NCBI GenBank assembly: GCA_002402045.2
Contig: NVUX02000108.1
Location: forward strand, 1-64,000
Length of the DNA: 64,000 nucleotides
Reading direction: 5' to 3'
Origin: Paracoccaceae bacterium
Lineage (GTDB): Bacteria > Pseudomonadota > Alphaproteobacteria > Rhodobacterales > Rhodobacteraceae
Below are positions 46,172-56,408 of this stretch, one piece after another (position 1 is the stretch's first letter; every line of letters starts with the position of its first letter). A program made the position numbers and the translations under genes. Under the pieces are notes generated by a model. The model was not told the DNA's origin. It searched no databases and was given only the letters and a program-made list of their open reading frames with translations.

Positions 46172-48817
46172 ATGCTCAGCGTTAATGACATCCGCAACAC
46201 GTTTATAGATTCGTTTGTGAAAAACGATCATGCGGCGGTGGAAAGCTCGTCACTTGTACCCCGAAACGACCCAAGCTTGATGTTTACCAATGCTGGCATG
46301 GTGCAATTTAAAAATGTATTTACCGGGTTGGAAAACCGAGCGTATACCCGCGCCACCTCTAGCCAGAAATGTGTGCGGGCTGGTGGTAAGCATAATGACC
46401 TCGATAATGTGGGTTATACAGCTCGCCATCTTACATTTTTTGAAATGCTCGGCAATTTTAGTTTTGGGGACTACTTCAAGGAAGAGGCCATTCCCTTTGC
46501 ATGGGATTTGCTGACTAAAGATTTGGGTATCGATAAAAGCAAGCTACTCGTCACGGTTTACCATACCGATGACGAGGCCGCCAATATATGGAAAAAGTAT
46601 GCCGGCTTGCCCGATGACCGGATTATCCGCATTGCGACAGACGATAACTTTTGGTCCATGGGCGCCACTGGCCCGTGTGGTCCTTGCACCGAAATATTTT
46701 ACGACCATGGTGAAGATATCTGGGGTGGGCCTCCTGGCTCAAAGGATGAAGACGGTGACAGGTTTATCGAGATCTGGAATCTTGTATTCATGCAATATGA
46801 CCAGCAGGAAGACGGCACTCGGCTTAACCTGCCCAAGCCAAGCATCGACACGGGCATGGGGCTTGAGCGGATCAGCTCACTCCTGCAAGGCTCCAACGAT
46901 GTGTATAACACCGACCTGATGCGCAGCCTAATGGAAGCCTCTGCCCATGCCACCAATTCCGATCCGGATGGGCCGGGCAATGTGCACCACCGCGTGATTG
47001 CCGACCATTTGCGGTCCACCTCTTTTTTGATTGCCGATGGTGTATTGCCCAGCAATGAGGGCCGTGGTTACGTGCTCCGCCGGATCATGCGCCGCGCTAT
47101 GCGGCATGCACATTTGCTTGGTGCCAAAGACCCTGTGATGCACCGCCTTGTGCCCGAGTTGATATCGCAGATGGGGCAGGCCTTTCCGGAGCTAACCCGC
47201 GCGCAAAGCATGATTGAGGAAACCTTGGAGCTGGAAGAGACTCGGTTTAAAACCACGTTGGACCGGGGCTTAAAACTACTTGATGGTGAACTTGTAAAGC
47301 TGGATGAAGGCGCGCCACTTTCGGGTGAAACGGCTTTCAAGCTCTATGATACGTATGGTTTTCCGCTTGATCTCACTCAAGATGCGCTTCGCGAGAAAAA
47401 CCGCAAGGTGGACACAGAGGGCTTTGACGTGGCCATGGCCACGCAAAAGGCCAAAGCCCGCGCGGCGTGGGCTGGCTCTGGCGAGGCCGCTGACGAGAAT
47501 ATTTGGTTTGAGGTTTTGGACCAGCATGGGCCCAGCGAGTTTATCGGCTATATCGAGGAAGAGGCAGAGGGCCATATTGTTGCATTGGTGGTTGATGGTG
47601 GGGCTGTAAAATCAGCTAAAGGCGAGGTGCATATTGCGCTAAACCAAACACCATTTTATGCTGAATCTGGCGGACAAGTTGGGGATATCGGCACAATCGT
47701 TACCGATACAGGGAAAGTAAAAATAACGGATGTGCGGAAAAAGGCGAATGTGTTTGTGCATATTGGTGAGGTGCTTGAAGGCGAAATTTGCCTTGGGCAA
47801 GCGGCCGAGTTGAAGGTCGACCACCTAAACCGCCGCTCGATCCGTGCCAACCACTCTGCCACCCATTTGCTCAATGAAGCCCTGCGCAATGTGCTTGGTA
47901 CGCATGTGGCGCAGCGTGGCTCGCTAAATTCCGCCAATCGGCTGCGATTTGATTTTAGCCATGCCAAGGCCATGACCAACGGCGAGCTGGCAAATGTGGA
48001 AATGGAAGTGAACCGATATATCCGGCAGAATTCGAGCGTGGAAACCCGCATTATGACACCGGATGCTGCACGCGACCTTGGTGCGCAGGCGCTGTTTGGT
48101 GAGAAATACGGCGACGAAGTGCGTGTGGTTTCGATGGGCGAACTGGAGGGTTCAGGCAAGGGTATTGATGGCAAAACCTATTCGCTGGAGCTTTGCGGCG
48201 GCACTCATGTAGAGCGCCTTGGCGAAATCGGGCTATTTAAGCTGGTGTCTGAAGGGGCTTCGGCCAGTGGCGTGCGCCGGATTGAGGGCCTAACTGGGGC
48301 GGGGGCCATGGCGTATATTGCTATGAATGACGCCCATCTTGCACAGGCCGCAGCCGCGATGAAGTCCACTGCTGAGCAACTGCCAACACGCATTAAGGCG
48401 CTGCTGGATGAGCGTAAGCAGATGCACAACGAATTGGCAAATTTCCGGAAGCAACTGGCGATGGCGGGCTCTGGGCAGGCTGAGGTGAGCGTGCAAAACA
48501 TAAACGGCATTCCGTTTTTGGCACAGACTTTGAGCGGGGTTTCCGGCAAAGATTTGCGCGGCATGATTGACGAGCACAAAAAACGGCTGGGCAAGGGTAT
48601 TGTGCTACTAATTGCCGATACGGGCGAGCGTGCTGCGGTCGCGGCTGGTGTTACGGATGGAATTGACATTTCTGCCGTGGATATTGTGCGCGTGGCGGCT
48701 GAAAAGCTTGGCGGCAAGGGTGGTGGCGGGCGGCCAGATATGGCGCAGGCCGGTGGTGCCAGTGCGGAAAATGCAGAAGAGGCCATTGCGGCCGTAATTA
48801 AAATGTTGGAGGCTTAA
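46172..48817 (+). CDS. alaS: Alanyl-tRNA synthetase
   Basis: 881 residues, class II synthetase: N-terminal aminoacylation core ([30 protein letters not shown]), editing domain with zinc ligands HSATHLLN and CGGTHV, and the C-Ala domain ending [13 protein letters not shown]. All domains are present at full length. An AGGGG site precedes the ATG. The first of two small DUF1330 genes begins 2 bases after its stop, making a four-gene run. Confidence 0.97.
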   Translation: MLSVNDIRNTFIDSFVKNDHAAVESSSLVPRNDPSLMFTNAGMVQFKNVFTGLENRAYTRATSSQKCVRAGGKHNDLDNVGYTARHLTFFEMLGNFSFGDYFKEEAIPFAWDLLTKDLGIDKSKLLVTVYHTDDEAANIWKKYAGLPDDRIIRIATDDNFWSMGATGPCGPCTEIFYDHGEDIWGGPPGSKDEDGDRFIEIWNLVFMQYDQQEDGTRLNLPKPSIDTGMGLERISSLLQGSNDVYNTDLMRSLMEASAHATNSDPDGPGNVHHRVIADHLRSTSFLIADGVLPSNEGRGYVLRRIMRRAMRHAHLLGAKDPVMHRLVPELISQMGQAFPELTRAQSMIEETLELEETRFKTTLDRGLKLLDGELVKLDEGAPLSGETAFKLYDTYGFPLDLTQDALREKNRKVDTEGFDVAMATQKAKARAAWAGSGEAADENIWFEVLDQHGPSEFIGYIEEEAEGHIVALVVDGGAVKSAKGEVHIALNQTPFYAESGGQVGDIGTIVTDTGKVKITDVRKKANVFVHIGEVLEGEICLGQAAELKVDHLNRRSIRANHSATHLLNEALRNVLGTHVAQRGSLNSANRLRFDFSHAKAMTNGELANVEMEVNRYIRQNSSVETRIMTPDAARDLGAQALFGEKYGDEVRVVSMGELEGSGKGIDGKTYSLELCGGTHVERLGEIGLFKLVSEGASASGVRRIEGLTGAGAMAYIAMNDAHLAQAAAAMKSTAEQLPTRIKALLDERKQMHNELANFRKQLAMAGSGQAEVSVQNINGIPFLAQTLSGVSGKDLRGMIDEHKKRLGKGIVLLIADTGERAAVAAGVTDGIDISAVDIVRVAAEKLGGKGGGGRPDMAQAGGASAENAEEAIAAVIKMLEA

Positions 48818-48818
48818 A

Positions 48819-49103
48819 ATGGCTGTTTATGCAATGGTTCATATTGATGTGACAGACGCGGAGGCGTATGCAAAATATGCCGAGATCGCAGGGCCTGCGG
48901 TGGCGCAGTATGGCGGTGAGTTTTTGGCGCGTGGCGGTGAGTGCCTCCATATGGAAGGCACAGGCCGCGCGCGAAATGTGATCATCCGGTTTGCGGATTG
49001 GGACACTGCCAAGGCATTTTATAATGGGCCCGAATACCAAGAAGCCCTGAGCCACGGCCTGCCAGCGGCTGAGCGGGAATACACTTTTGTGGAGGGGGTT
49101 TAG
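48819..49103 (+). CDS. DUF1330 protein, first of a tandem pair
   Basis: 94-residue ferredoxin-like (dimeric alpha-beta barrel) protein: AMVHIDVTDAEAYAKY, QYGGEFLARGG, and the hallmark DTAKAFYNGPEYQEA. Function of DUF1330 is unknown. Its stop directly adjoins the GTG start of a second copy of equal length, so a local duplication is clear. Cotranscribed with alaS. Confidence 0.8.
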   Translation: MAVYAMVHIDVTDAEAYAKYAEIAGPAVAQYGGEFLARGGECLHMEGTGRARNVIIRFADWDTAKAFYNGPEYQEALSHGLPAAEREYTFVEGV

Positions 49104-49388
49104 GTGGTTGCCTATATAATCGCCCGCATTGAGGTAACAAACCTTGAGGCTTATAAGGAATATGCACGTAAAACACCTGCCATTGCAGAGCATTTTGGCG
49201 GGAAATTTCTGGTAAAAGCAGGGGCTTTTGAGCAGATTGAGGGTAGTGGGCCGGATAGGCATGTAGTGATTGAAATGCCGGATGTGGCCACCGCCAAGGC
49301 ATTTTATAATAGCCCGGAATATCAGAAAATCCTTCCGATCGCGCTGGAGCATTCCATCCGCGATTTGGTAATTGTCGAGGGCGCTTAA
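49104..49388 (+). CDS. DUF1330 protein, second of a tandem pair
   Basis: 94 residues beginning at GTG, abutting the previous stop. Same fold and length as its neighbour: YIIARIEVTNLEAYKEY, HFGGKFLVKAG, TAKAFYNSPEYQKI. The two differ at most positions, so duplication is old or the genes are under different constraint. They could form a heterodimer. No function known. Confidence 0.8.
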   Translation: MVAYIIARIEVTNLEAYKEYARKTPAIAEHFGGKFLVKAGAFEQIEGSGPDRHVVIEMPDVATAKAFYNSPEYQKILPIALEHSIRDLVIVEGA

Positions 49389-50165
49389 ATGTGTCGTTGG
49401 GCGGCTTATGCGGGGGAAAATATCTTTCTGGAAGAGATTGTCAGCCGCCCCGAGCATTCGCTGATTTCGCAAAGCCTGCGCTCGGATGAAGGCAAAACCG
49501 ACACCAATGGTGATGGGTTCGGCATGGCGTGGTACGGCGAGCGCAATGAGCCGGGGCAGTTTCGGGATACCTATCCGGCGTGGAGTGACCCCAACCTGCT
49601 GAGCCTTGCGCAACAGGTGAAATCAGGCTTGTTTTTGGCCCATGTGCGCGCCAGCACGGGCAGCGCCACGAGCCGTAATAATTGCCACCCGTTTGTGCAT
49701 GAAAACTGGTCTTTTATGCATAATGGCATGCTTGGCGGCTATAATGGCTTTCGTAAGGCTGTTGACCAAATGATACCTGACGCGCTTTACAGCAACCGTA
49801 AAGGCGCGACCGATAGTGAGGCAGCGTTTTTGATTGCGCTGGGGGATGGGCTGGCAACGGAGCCGAAAGCGGCGATGGAACGCACGGTTTGTAGGCTGGA
49901 GACGCTTGCGCGGGAACGGGGCGAAACACCCTATATGCGCTTCACGGCCGCCTTTTCAGATGGTAAACGGCTGTTTGCCATTCGGTATGCTTCCGATAAG
50001 TTTGCGCCTAGCCTTTATTTGCGGAAATCCTGCCAGTTTGAAGGGCATACGCTGGTTTCGGAGCCGCTCGATATGGGGGAGTTCCCATGGGAGGAAGTGC
50101 CGCCAAATACGTTTTTGTGTATCGAAAATGGCGCAATAACCTCCGAGGTTTTCGCGCCGTTTTAA
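49389..50165 (+). CDS. Class II glutamine amidotransferase (EgtC-like)
   Basis: 258 residues with the N-terminal nucleophile Cys2 (MCRWAAY), exposed after Met removal. NGDGFGMAWYG, LAHVRASTGSATSRNNCHPF and FMHNGML are family motifs. Relatives include EgtC (ergothioneine), but no other egt genes are present, so the substrate is open. Its ATG follows the DUF1330 stop directly. Confidence 0.82.
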   Translation: MCRWAAYAGENIFLEEIVSRPEHSLISQSLRSDEGKTDTNGDGFGMAWYGERNEPGQFRDTYPAWSDPNLLSLAQQVKSGLFLAHVRASTGSATSRNNCHPFVHENWSFMHNGMLGGYNGFRKAVDQMIPDALYSNRKGATDSEAAFLIALGDGLATEPKAAMERTVCRLETLARERGETPYMRFTAAFSDGKRLFAIRYASDKFAPSLYLRKSCQFEGHTLVSEPLDMGEFPWEEVPPNTFLCIENGAITSEVFAPF

Positions 50166-50176
50166 CCTTGCCTGCG

Positions 50177-50509
50177 CTAATGCGTGGCACTTTTTGAAAA
50201 CAGGTGGATGATAAGTACGCCAGCGATAATCAGCGTAAGGCCTAGAATCGCGGGGGCGTCTAGCGCTTGCTTGAACCAGAAATATCCTATGAGGGCGATG
50301 AAGACGATGCCGAGGCCGGACCAGATGGCATAGACGATGGAAATCGGCATGTATTTCAGGGTGTAGGCCATAAAGACAAATGATGCGATATAGGCGAGCG
50401 CCATAATTACGGACGGCCAGAAACGGGTGAATTGCTCGGAAGCTTGCAGGGCTGTTGTACCGATAACCTCGGCGACAATGGCAATGAACAGGTAGACGTA
50501 TTGGATGGG
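50177..50509 (-). CDS. SMR family multidrug exporter (EmrE/SugE-like)
   Basis: 110 residues, four transmembrane helices. The membrane-embedded glutamate that couples protons to drug export is Glu15 in LFIAIVAEVIGTTAL, next to Glu14 of EmrE. YAIWSGLGIVFIALIG is the typical third helix. Start set at ATG 50509, 6 bases after GGAGG; an in-frame ATG 15 bases earlier is less suitable. Substrate unknown. Confidence 0.85.
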   Translation of the reverse strand, partial: PIQYVYLFIAIVAEVIGTTALQASEQFTRFWPSVIMALAYIASFVFMAYTLKYMPISIVYAIWSGLGIVFIALIGYFWFKQALDAPAILGLTLIIAGVLIIHLFSKSATH

Positions 50510-50525
50510 CATGATGGCCTCCATG

Positions 50526-50556
50526 AAAAAGGGCGCCCTGATCGAGCGCCCTTTAT
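50526..50556 (-). terminator. icd terminator
   Basis: Stem GGGCGC / GCGCCC (50531-50536, 50546-50551) extended by A-T pairs. On the minus strand it is followed by CCCTTTTTC. It lies about 20 bases beyond the icd stop and just before the SMR gene. Confidence 0.75.
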
Positions 50557-50576
50557 CGTAGCCAGTTTTTGGCGGT

Positions 50577-51788
50577 TTACGCCAGTGCTTTTTGCAGGTT
50601 TTCGTCGATCTTCTCTAGGAAACCTTCTGTTGTGAGCCATTTCTGGTCTGGGCCAACCAAAAGCGCTAGGTCTTTGGTCATGTGGCCGCTTTCTACCGTA
50701 TCAACGACGATCGTTTCCAGCGTTGTGGCGAACGTCATCAGCGCGTCATTGTTGTCGAGCTTGGCGCGGTGCTTTAGGCCACCAGTCCATGCGTAGATTG
50801 AGGCGATCGAGTTGGTTGAGGTCGCCTCGCCTTTCTGGTGCTGACGATAATGGCGGGTTACGGTGCCGTGGGCGGCTTCGGATTCCACAACGCTGCCGTC
50901 TGGGGTCATCAAAACAGATGTCATCAGGCCAAGCGAGCCAAAGCCTTGCGCCACGGTGTCTGACTGCACATCACCATCATAGTTTTTACAGGCCCATACA
51001 AATTTGCCAGACCATTTCATGGCGGATGCCACCATGTCGTCAATCAGGCGGTGCTCATAGGTGATACCGACTGCGGCGAATTTGTCGGCGAACTCAGCGT
51101 CAAAAATCTCCTGAAAAATGTCCTTAAAGCGGCCGTCATAAATTTTCATGATGGTGTTTTTGGTTGACAGATACAGCGGCCATTTCATTTTGAGCGCGTA
51201 GTTCATGGAAGCCCGCGCAAAATCGGTGATGCTGTCATCGCGGTTATACATGCTCATGAAAATGCCAGCAGATGGCGCGTCATAAACTTCTTCTTCGATC
51301 ACGGTGCCGTCTTCGCCAACAAATTTCATGCTCAGTTTGCCGGGGCCGGGAAAGCGGAAATCTGTGGCGCGATATTGGTCACCAAAGGCGTGACGGCCAA
51401 TAACGATCGGGTGTGTCCAGCCCGGCACGAGGCGGGGCACGTTTTTGCAGATGATCGGCGCGCGGAAAATTGTGCCGCCGAGAATGTTGTGGATGGTGCC
51501 GTTGGGCGACTTCCACATTTTCTTCAGGCCAAATTCTTCAACCCGCTGCTCATCAGGCGTGATGGTCGCACATTTTACGCCCACGCCGTATTTTTGAATG
51601 GCATGCGCCGCGTCAATCGTTACTTGGTCATCGGTTTCATCCCGATATTCCATGCCGAGGTCGTAATATTTCAGGTCAATATCAAGATAGGGCAGAATGA
51701 GCTTATCTTTGATGAATTTCCAGATGATGCGGGTCATCTCGTCGCCGTCCAGCTCTACAACTGGGTTTTCAACTTTAATCTTGGCCAT
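50577..51788 (-). CDS. icd: NADP-dependent isocitrate dehydrogenase
   Basis: 403 residues, of the eukaryote-like (type II) NADP isocitrate dehydrogenase group usual in alphaproteobacteria. It opens [19 protein letters not shown] and carries the substrate-binding [19 protein letters not shown] region and the metal-binding [10 protein letters not shown] aspartates. Start taken at ATG 51788 with an AGGGGG site 8 bases before. The frame continues 160 codons upstream, but that stretch lies over the next gene and is not coding. TCA cycle enzyme, own terminator. Confidence 0.96.
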   Translation of the reverse strand: MAKIKVENPVVELDGDEMTRIIWKFIKDKLILPYLDIDLKYYDLGMEYRDETDDQVTIDAAHAIQKYGVGVKCATITPDEQRVEEFGLKKMWKSPNGTIHNILGGTIFRAPIICKNVPRLVPGWTHPIVIGRHAFGDQYRATDFRFPGPGKLSMKFVGEDGTVIEEEVYDAPSAGIFMSMYNRDDSITDFARASMNYALKMKWPLYLSTKNTIMKIYDGRFKDIFQEIFDAEFADKFAAVGITYEHRLIDDMVASAMKWSGKFVWACKNYDGDVQSDTVAQGFGSLGLMTSVLMTPDGSVVESEAAHGTVTRHYRQHQKGEATSTNSIASIYAWTGGLKHRAKLDNNDALMTFATTLETIVVDTVESGHMTKDLALLVGPDQKWLTTEGFLEKIDENLQKALA

Positions 51789-51932
51789 TTCTGCCCCCTT
51801 TAAGAAAGATTCGGATGCTTTTACGCTATTTGGGCGCAAAAGGAAAGAGCGGTATACGTTCGTATACTTAATCAATATTTGCATCCGGTTTGCGTGCATC
51901 GTATCACGCTTGAAAGCAAAACAGGAAACACA

Positions 51933-52715
51933 ATGTCGGGAACGGACCATAATAAGGATGAGGGTTGGCAAGGGCCAACACCTGCCATTATTCTTGTAAA
52001 GCCGCAGATGGGAGAAAACATTGGCGCCGCGGCGCGGGCAATGTGGAATTTCGGGCTGGACCGGATGCGACTGGTAGAGCCCCGCGATGGCTGGCCAAAC
52101 CCAAAGGCGATTGCGCTGGCGTCGGGTGCGGGCAGGGTGCTTGACCAAATTCAGGTTTCGGAAACCACGGCTGAAGCCACCAAGGATTTTAACTATATAT
52201 TTGCCACTACGGCGCGCAAGCGTGACCTTACCAAAGTGGTTATGTCTCCTGAGCGGGCCATGCAAAAGGCGCACGAGCTTATAGCGAGCGGCCAGAAGGT
52301 TGGCATTTTATTTGGGCCAGAGCGGGCGGGGCTGGCGAATGAGGATATTGTGCATGCCAATGCGTTTATCTCAGTGCCGGTTAATCCAGCTTTTGCATCA
52401 CTTAATTTGGCGCAATCGGTGTTGCTGCTGGCTTATGAATGGCGGCGGTTGGCGGGCAGTGTGCCGGAGGCATTTGACCTGAGCAAATCCCGCTATGCCG
52501 AGGCAGGCGAGGTGCAGGCTTTTGTGCGGCATCTTGAGCAGCGCCTCGATGATGTAGGGTTTTTCTTTCCGCCGGATAAACGCATTTCAATGCTTGAAAA
52601 CTTGAACAATATGTTTAGCCGCCTACCTTTAACGGATGCAGACGTGCGCACCCTGCACGGGGCAATAAAAGCGATGGCCGAGCGCCGCCATGGGCCGCTT
52701 GGGGGGGAAGAGTGA
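51933..52715 (+). CDS. TrmJ-like tRNA/rRNA 2'-O-methyltransferase (SPOUT)
   Basis: 260 residues. SPOUT-fold motifs: [22 protein letters not shown] (motif 1), [16 protein letters not shown] (motif 2) and [15 protein letters not shown] (motif 3). This is the TrmJ group, which methylates position 32 of tRNAs, but the exact target cannot be read from sequence. Start at ATG 51933 behind AGGA. A longer frame upstream has no site. Its stop overlaps ctaA's start (TGATG). Confidence 0.82.
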   Translation: MSGTDHNKDEGWQGPTPAIILVKPQMGENIGAAARAMWNFGLDRMRLVEPRDGWPNPKAIALASGAGRVLDQIQVSETTAEATKDFNYIFATTARKRDLTKVVMSPERAMQKAHELIASGQKVGILFGPERAGLANEDIVHANAFISVPVNPAFASLNLAQSVLLLAYEWRRLAGSVPEAFDLSKSRYAEAGEVQAFVRHLEQRLDDVGFFFPPDKRISMLENLNNMFSRLPLTDADVRTLHGAIKAMAERRHGPLGGEE

Positions 52716-53839
52716 TGACCGAGAAACGGAATGTTTTTGAAGATGTGGGCGAGAAACAGGCCACACCGATTGTGAAGAAGGCTAAGGCTGTGCCACGACG
52801 CGCGATCATAATTTGGTTGGGGATCATCTTTGTGATGCTGCTGGTGATGATCGCAATTGGCGGGCTGACTCGGCTAACCGATAGTGGGCTTTCTATCACC
52901 GAGTGGAAGCCGATCACGGGGGCGATTCCGCCGCTGAATGCGGCCGATTGGGCTGTGGAATTTGGAAAATATCAGGCCTCGCCTGAATTTATTTTGCAAA
53001 ACCATGCGATGAACCTTGAGGAATTTAAGGGGATTTTCTGGTGGGAGTGGGGCCATAGGCTACTGGGGCGGATGATCGGCGTTGTTTGGGCCATCGGCTT
53101 TTTCTGGTTTCTGGCGCGCAAGCAAATCCCTACAGGCTATACCGAAAAGTTCCTTGGCCTTGGTGTGCTCGGTGGGCTGCAAGGCGCGCTTGGTTGGTGG
53201 ATGGTATCTTCCGGCCTGACGGGCCGGATGGTGGATGTGGCCAGCTATCGGTTGGCGATGCACCTTGGTTTGGCGTTTTTCATCCTTGGCTTGATTACAT
53301 GGTATGTCATGAGCCTTCGGAAATCTGGTGCTGAATTGCTACAGGCAAGACGGCGCAGGGAAGGGGGCTTAATGGCTTTTTCGACCGTGCTGCTGGTTGT
53401 GCTTTTTGCCCAAGTTTTGCTCGGTGGGTTGGTGGCGGGCATTGATGCGGGCCGCAGTTTTCCGACATGGCCTGATATGGCGGGTGAGTTTTTGCCCTCT
53501 GAAAGTTTTGGCTACACGCCGCTCTGGAGCAACTTTTTCGAGAACCCTGCGCTGGTGCAATTCAACCATCGCCTGATGGGCTATATCGCGTTTGTGCTTG
53601 GGCTGGCGCTTTGGTGGAAATCCCGCCGTAGCCCGGTGGCGGTTACGCGTGGGGCGTTTCGCGTGATGGCGGTGATGATGTTGGCGCAGGTTTCGCTGGG
53701 TATTGTTACGGTGCTTTATCTCGCAAGGCTCGATGTGGCGCTAACGCACCAATTGGGTGCGGTGGTGCTTTTTGTGCTGATCATTCGCGCGCGTTTCCAT
53801 GCGGCATTCCCCGAGGCGCAAAAAATAGCGCGGGCTTAA
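52715..53839 (+). CDS. ctaA: Heme A synthase
   Basis: Membrane enzyme oxidising heme O to heme A for cytochrome oxidase. 374 residues, eight transmembrane helices, with GGLTRLTDSGLSITEWKP, the paired-helix histidines in WWEWGHRLLGR, LAMHLGL, NHRLMGY and LTHQLGAVV, and the FPTWPDM motif. ATG 52715 overlaps the previous stop by one base. An in-frame GTG one codon earlier is less likely. Stops of this gene and the convergent crotonase overlap in TTAA. Confidence 0.95.
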   Translation: MTEKRNVFEDVGEKQATPIVKKAKAVPRRAIIIWLGIIFVMLLVMIAIGGLTRLTDSGLSITEWKPITGAIPPLNAADWAVEFGKYQASPEFILQNHAMNLEEFKGIFWWEWGHRLLGRMIGVVWAIGFFWFLARKQIPTGYTEKFLGLGVLGGLQGALGWWMVSSGLTGRMVDVASYRLAMHLGLAFFILGLITWYVMSLRKSGAELLQARRRREGGLMAFSTVLLVVLFAQVLLGGLVAGIDAGRSFPTWPDMAGEFLPSESFGYTPLWSNFFENPALVQFNHRLMGYIAFVLGLALWWKSRRSPVAVTRGAFRVMAVMMLAQVSLGIVTVLYLARLDVALTHQLGAVVLFVLIIRARFHAAFPEAQKIARA

Positions 53840-54627
53840 TTTTGGTCCCACTCGGGCTTCCGTTTGTCAAGAAAGGCGGCAACCCCACGCTCGGTATCGC
53901 GATACAGCATGTTTTCGGCCATGTTGGCGCCGGTAAAAGCATAGGCCTCTTCAAGCCCCATTTCGATTTGCTGATAGAAGCTTTCTTTGCCGATTTTTAT
54001 GGCCACGCCCAGCTTGGACGCCAGCTTTTCCGCCAGAGCATTTGTTTCGGCCTCAAGGCTATCATGTGGCACGGCGCGGTTAATCAGGCCAATTTCGGCA
54101 GCGCGGTTGGCCTCGATAAAATCGCCGGTTGCCAGCATTTCAAAAGCTTGCTTTCGGTGAATGTTCCGCGTGAGTGCCACCATCGGGGTAGAGCAAAACA
54201 GCCCAATATTAATACCGTTCACCCCAAAGCGCGTGCCCTCGGCGGCGATGGCCAGATCACAGCTCGCCACAAGCTGGCAGCCTGCGGCGGTTGCGATACC
54301 ATGCACCTCAGCGATAACCGGCTGCGGTTGCTTGGTGATCGTGGTCATCAGGTGGCCGCATTGCTGAAACAGCGCGTTAAAATAGGCTTTACCGCCATCC
54401 TCGACCTGCCGCGCCGCTGTCATCTGCTTCAGGTCGTGCCCCGCGCAAAACACCTTTCCGGCGCCTTTTAGCACGATAGCCCTGATCGAGCGGTCTTCGG
54501 CGATAGCATCCAGTCCCGCTTGCAGCGCTGTCAGCATTTCCTCAGAAAGCGCGTTTAGCGCCTTGGGGCGATTGAGCGTAAGTGTGGCGATTGCATTACT
54601 ATCGCTACGTAAAAGAATTTTTTCCAT
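53836..54627 (-). CDS. Crotonase-fold protein, ECHDC3-like, catalytic Glu missing
   Basis: 263 residues of the enoyl-CoA hydratase superfamily. The CoA-binding oxyanion parts are present (AGHDLKQM, HGIATAAG). The first catalytic glutamate, in GGGCE of hydratases, is Gln here (AAGCQLVASCD), and the second is absent because the loop reads NIGLFCSTPMVAL. This loop matches the vertebrate ECHDC3 type. It is thus unlikely to be a normal hydratase. Start at ATG 54627, 6 bases after GAGGATC. Confidence 0.78.
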   Translation of the reverse strand: MEKILLRSDSNAIATLTLNRPKALNALSEEMLTALQAGLDAIAEDRSIRAIVLKGAGKVFCAGHDLKQMTAARQVEDGGKAYFNALFQQCGHLMTTITKQPQPVIAEVHGIATAAGCQLVASCDLAIAAEGTRFGVNGINIGLFCSTPMVALTRNIHRKQAFEMLATGDFIEANRAAEIGLINRAVPHDSLEAETNALAEKLASKLGVAIKIGKESFYQQIEMGLEEAYAFTGANMAENMLYRDTERGVAAFLDKRKPEWDQN

Positions 54628-54690
54628 AGGCTTGATCCTCAACAGTTTCCCCCGCAATGTGGCGCATAAACTTTCAAAGGGAAAGCCAGA

Positions 54691-55110
54691 ATGCAGCCAG
54701 TGATGACCGTTTCCGATATGAATGCCTTTTTTGCGGCGGAGTTTCCCGAGGTAAACACCCGTTATATAGTGCGCGAACTGCCCGCAATGGGCTCGATTGT
54801 AGACAAGCTGCCAAATGAGCGCGACCTTCGCCCGGGCGGCACGCTTTCAGGATCCGCCATTTTTGAGCTGGCAGATTTGGCGTTTTACGTGGCAACGCTG
54901 GCGATGATAGGCCCTAAGGCGCTAACGGTTACGACCTCTGCTGCCATTGATTATATGCGCAAACCTGAAGCTGGCGGCATGTGGGCCGAAGCGCGGATAT
55001 TAAAGCTTGGGCGGACGCTGAGCGTGGGGGATGTTATGCTTTACTCAAATGCACATGATAAGCCAGTTGCGCACGCCAACATCACATTTTCCATCCCACC
55101 ACGGGGGTAA
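54691..55110 (+). CDS. PaaI-type hotdog thioesterase
   Basis: 139 residues, hotdog fold. RPGGTLSGSAIFELADLAFY holds the catalytic acid region of the PaaI/YdiI group, and AAIDYMRKP follows on the central strand. It may hydrolyse an acyl-CoA; the acyl group is unknown. Divergent from the ECHDC3-like gene with 63 bases between, perhaps sharing control. Not close to the paa operon despite the family name. Confidence 0.8.
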   Translation: MQPVMTVSDMNAFFAAEFPEVNTRYIVRELPAMGSIVDKLPNERDLRPGGTLSGSAIFELADLAFYVATLAMIGPKALTVTTSAAIDYMRKPEAGGMWAEARILKLGRTLSVGDVMLYSNAHDKPVAHANITFSIPPRG

Positions 55111-55116
55111 TTAATG

Positions 55117-55132
55117 GGGTATAATAATACCC
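55117..55132. repeat. Small hairpin GGGTAT-AATA-ATACCC
   Basis: 6-base arms, 4-base loop, just after the thioesterase stop. No U-run follows. Possibly a weak terminator before the ribosomal protein operon. Confidence 0.35.
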
Positions 55133-55179
55133 AATTCGTAAGCCGTTGAAAACGCTAGGTTAATACAGGGTTATTTGTA

Positions 55180-55207
55180 TTGACTGCGCTGCGCAAACCG
55201 CTAAAAC
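55180..55207 (+). promoter_or_regulatory. Candidate promoter of rplM-rpsI
   Basis: TTGACT (55180-55185) and TAAAAC (55202-55207) spaced by 16 bases, 63 bases before the rplM ATG. The -35 is near-consensus; the -10 is weaker. It is the best match in the 160-base gap. Confidence 0.4.
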
Positions 55208-55270
55208 CCCCTTATCAGATTTGTACGGGGTGAGCCTGTGCGCTTTCCCTCCGAAAACGGAAACGAGACC

Positions 55271-55735
55271 ATGAAAACATATTCAGCCAAACCGGCCGAT
55301 ATCGAGAAAAAATGGATCCTGATCGATGCTGAAGGCATTGTTCTGGGTCGTTTGGCCTCCATTATCGCCATGCGCTTGCGCGGCAAGCACAAGCCAACTT
55401 TCACACCGCACATGGATATGGGCGACAACGTGATTGTGATTAATGCAGAAAAAGTGCAAATGACTGGCAATAAACGTGCCGACAAGCGCTATTACTGGCA
55501 CACTGGCCACCCCGGTGGCATTAAGCACCGCACGGCCGAGCAAATCCTTGAAGGCCGCTTTCCTGAGCGCGTTCTGGTTAAAGCTGTTCAGCGTATGCTG
55601 CCCGGCGGCCCGCTTTCAAAGCAGCAAATGACCAATTTGCGGGTATATGCAGGTGGTGAGCACGGCCAAGAAGCCCAGCAGCCAGAAGTATTGGATGTTG
55701 CATCCATGAACCCTAAAAACACTCGGAGCGCTTAA
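55271..55735 (+). CDS. rplM: 50S ribosomal protein uL13
   Basis: 154 residues; the start [22 protein letters not shown] and the [17 protein letters not shown] and YRHTGHPGG-like stretch ([11 protein letters not shown]) are standard L13. Start at 55271: an upstream frame of 11 codons is not conserved. rpsI begins 3 bases after its stop, the usual L13-S9 pair. Confidence 0.97.
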   Translation: MKTYSAKPADIEKKWILIDAEGIVLGRLASIIAMRLRGKHKPTFTPHMDMGDNVIVINAEKVQMTGNKRADKRYYWHTGHPGGIKHRTAEQILEGRFPERVLVKAVQRMLPGGPLSKQQMTNLRVYAGGEHGQEAQQPEVLDVASMNPKNTRSA

Positions 55736-55737
55736 TT

Positions 55738-56232
55738 ATGAATGATGAAATTAAATCGCTCGACGACCTGAAAGAGGCCGTAGCCGAAAGCGCCGTTGAA
55801 CTGGCCGTAGACGCTGGCCCAGCCCGTGAGCCTGTGCGTGACGAGCTTGGTCGCTCTTATGCCACTGGTAAGCGTAAAGATGCGGTTGCCCGTGTTTGGA
55901 TCAAGCCTGGTTCTGGCAAGGCGACCGTTAACGGCAAGCCTATGAGTGAATATTTTGCCCGCCCCGTACTGCAAATGCTGCTTGCGCAAGCTTTTTCAGT
56001 TGCCGGTGTTGAAGGTGAATTTGACGTGATGGCCACCGTTAAAGGCGGCGGGCTTTCGGGCCAAGCCGGCGCGGTAAAGCACGGCATTTCAAAAGCGTTG
56101 CAGCTTTATGAACCAAGCCTGCGCCCTGCACTTAAAGCTGCTGGCTTCTTGACCCGCGACGCGCGTGTTGTTGAGCGGAAGAAATACGGTCGGCGTAAAG
56201 CCCGTCGGAGCTTCCAGTTCTCGAAGCGTTAA
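55738..56232 (+). CDS. rpsI: 30S ribosomal protein uS9
   Basis: 164 residues, with the diagnostic [15 protein letters not shown] and the C-terminal [16 protein letters not shown] that reaches the P-site tRNA. The first 35 residues are an acidic extension ([21 protein letters not shown]) as seen in alphaproteobacterial S9. Followed by a strong terminator. Confidence 0.97.
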   Translation: MNDEIKSLDDLKEAVAESAVELAVDAGPAREPVRDELGRSYATGKRKDAVARVWIKPGSGKATVNGKPMSEYFARPVLQMLLAQAFSVAGVEGEFDVMATVKGGGLSGQAGAVKHGISKALQLYEPSLRPALKAAGFLTRDARVVERKKYGRRKARRSFQFSKR

Positions 56233-56254
56233 TCTGCTTTACATATTTGAGAGG

Positions 56255-56280
56255 GGCGCGGCGAAAGCTGCGCCTTTTTT
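56255..56280 (+). terminator. rplM-rpsI terminator
   Basis: Stem GGCGCGGC / GCTGCGCC (one G-T pair) with GAAA tetraloop and six T residues, 22 bases after the rpsI stop. Confidence 0.92.
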
Positions 56281-56408
56281 GTATAAATTCTATAGTGTTG
56301 CATAATCGTCACGCGGTCGGGTAAACGACATCCGGCGTGTTATAATGTTGCGTTTAAACGACGTTCATACTAAATTAAGAAAAGTTTTTAGTATCAATCT
56401 GGAGAAAT

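Noticed and set aside
51789-52274. Long N-terminal extension of icd
   Set aside because: The extra 160 codons are antisense to the TrmJ-like gene and non-conserved; the ATG at 51788 has a good ribosome site and the standard IDH start.
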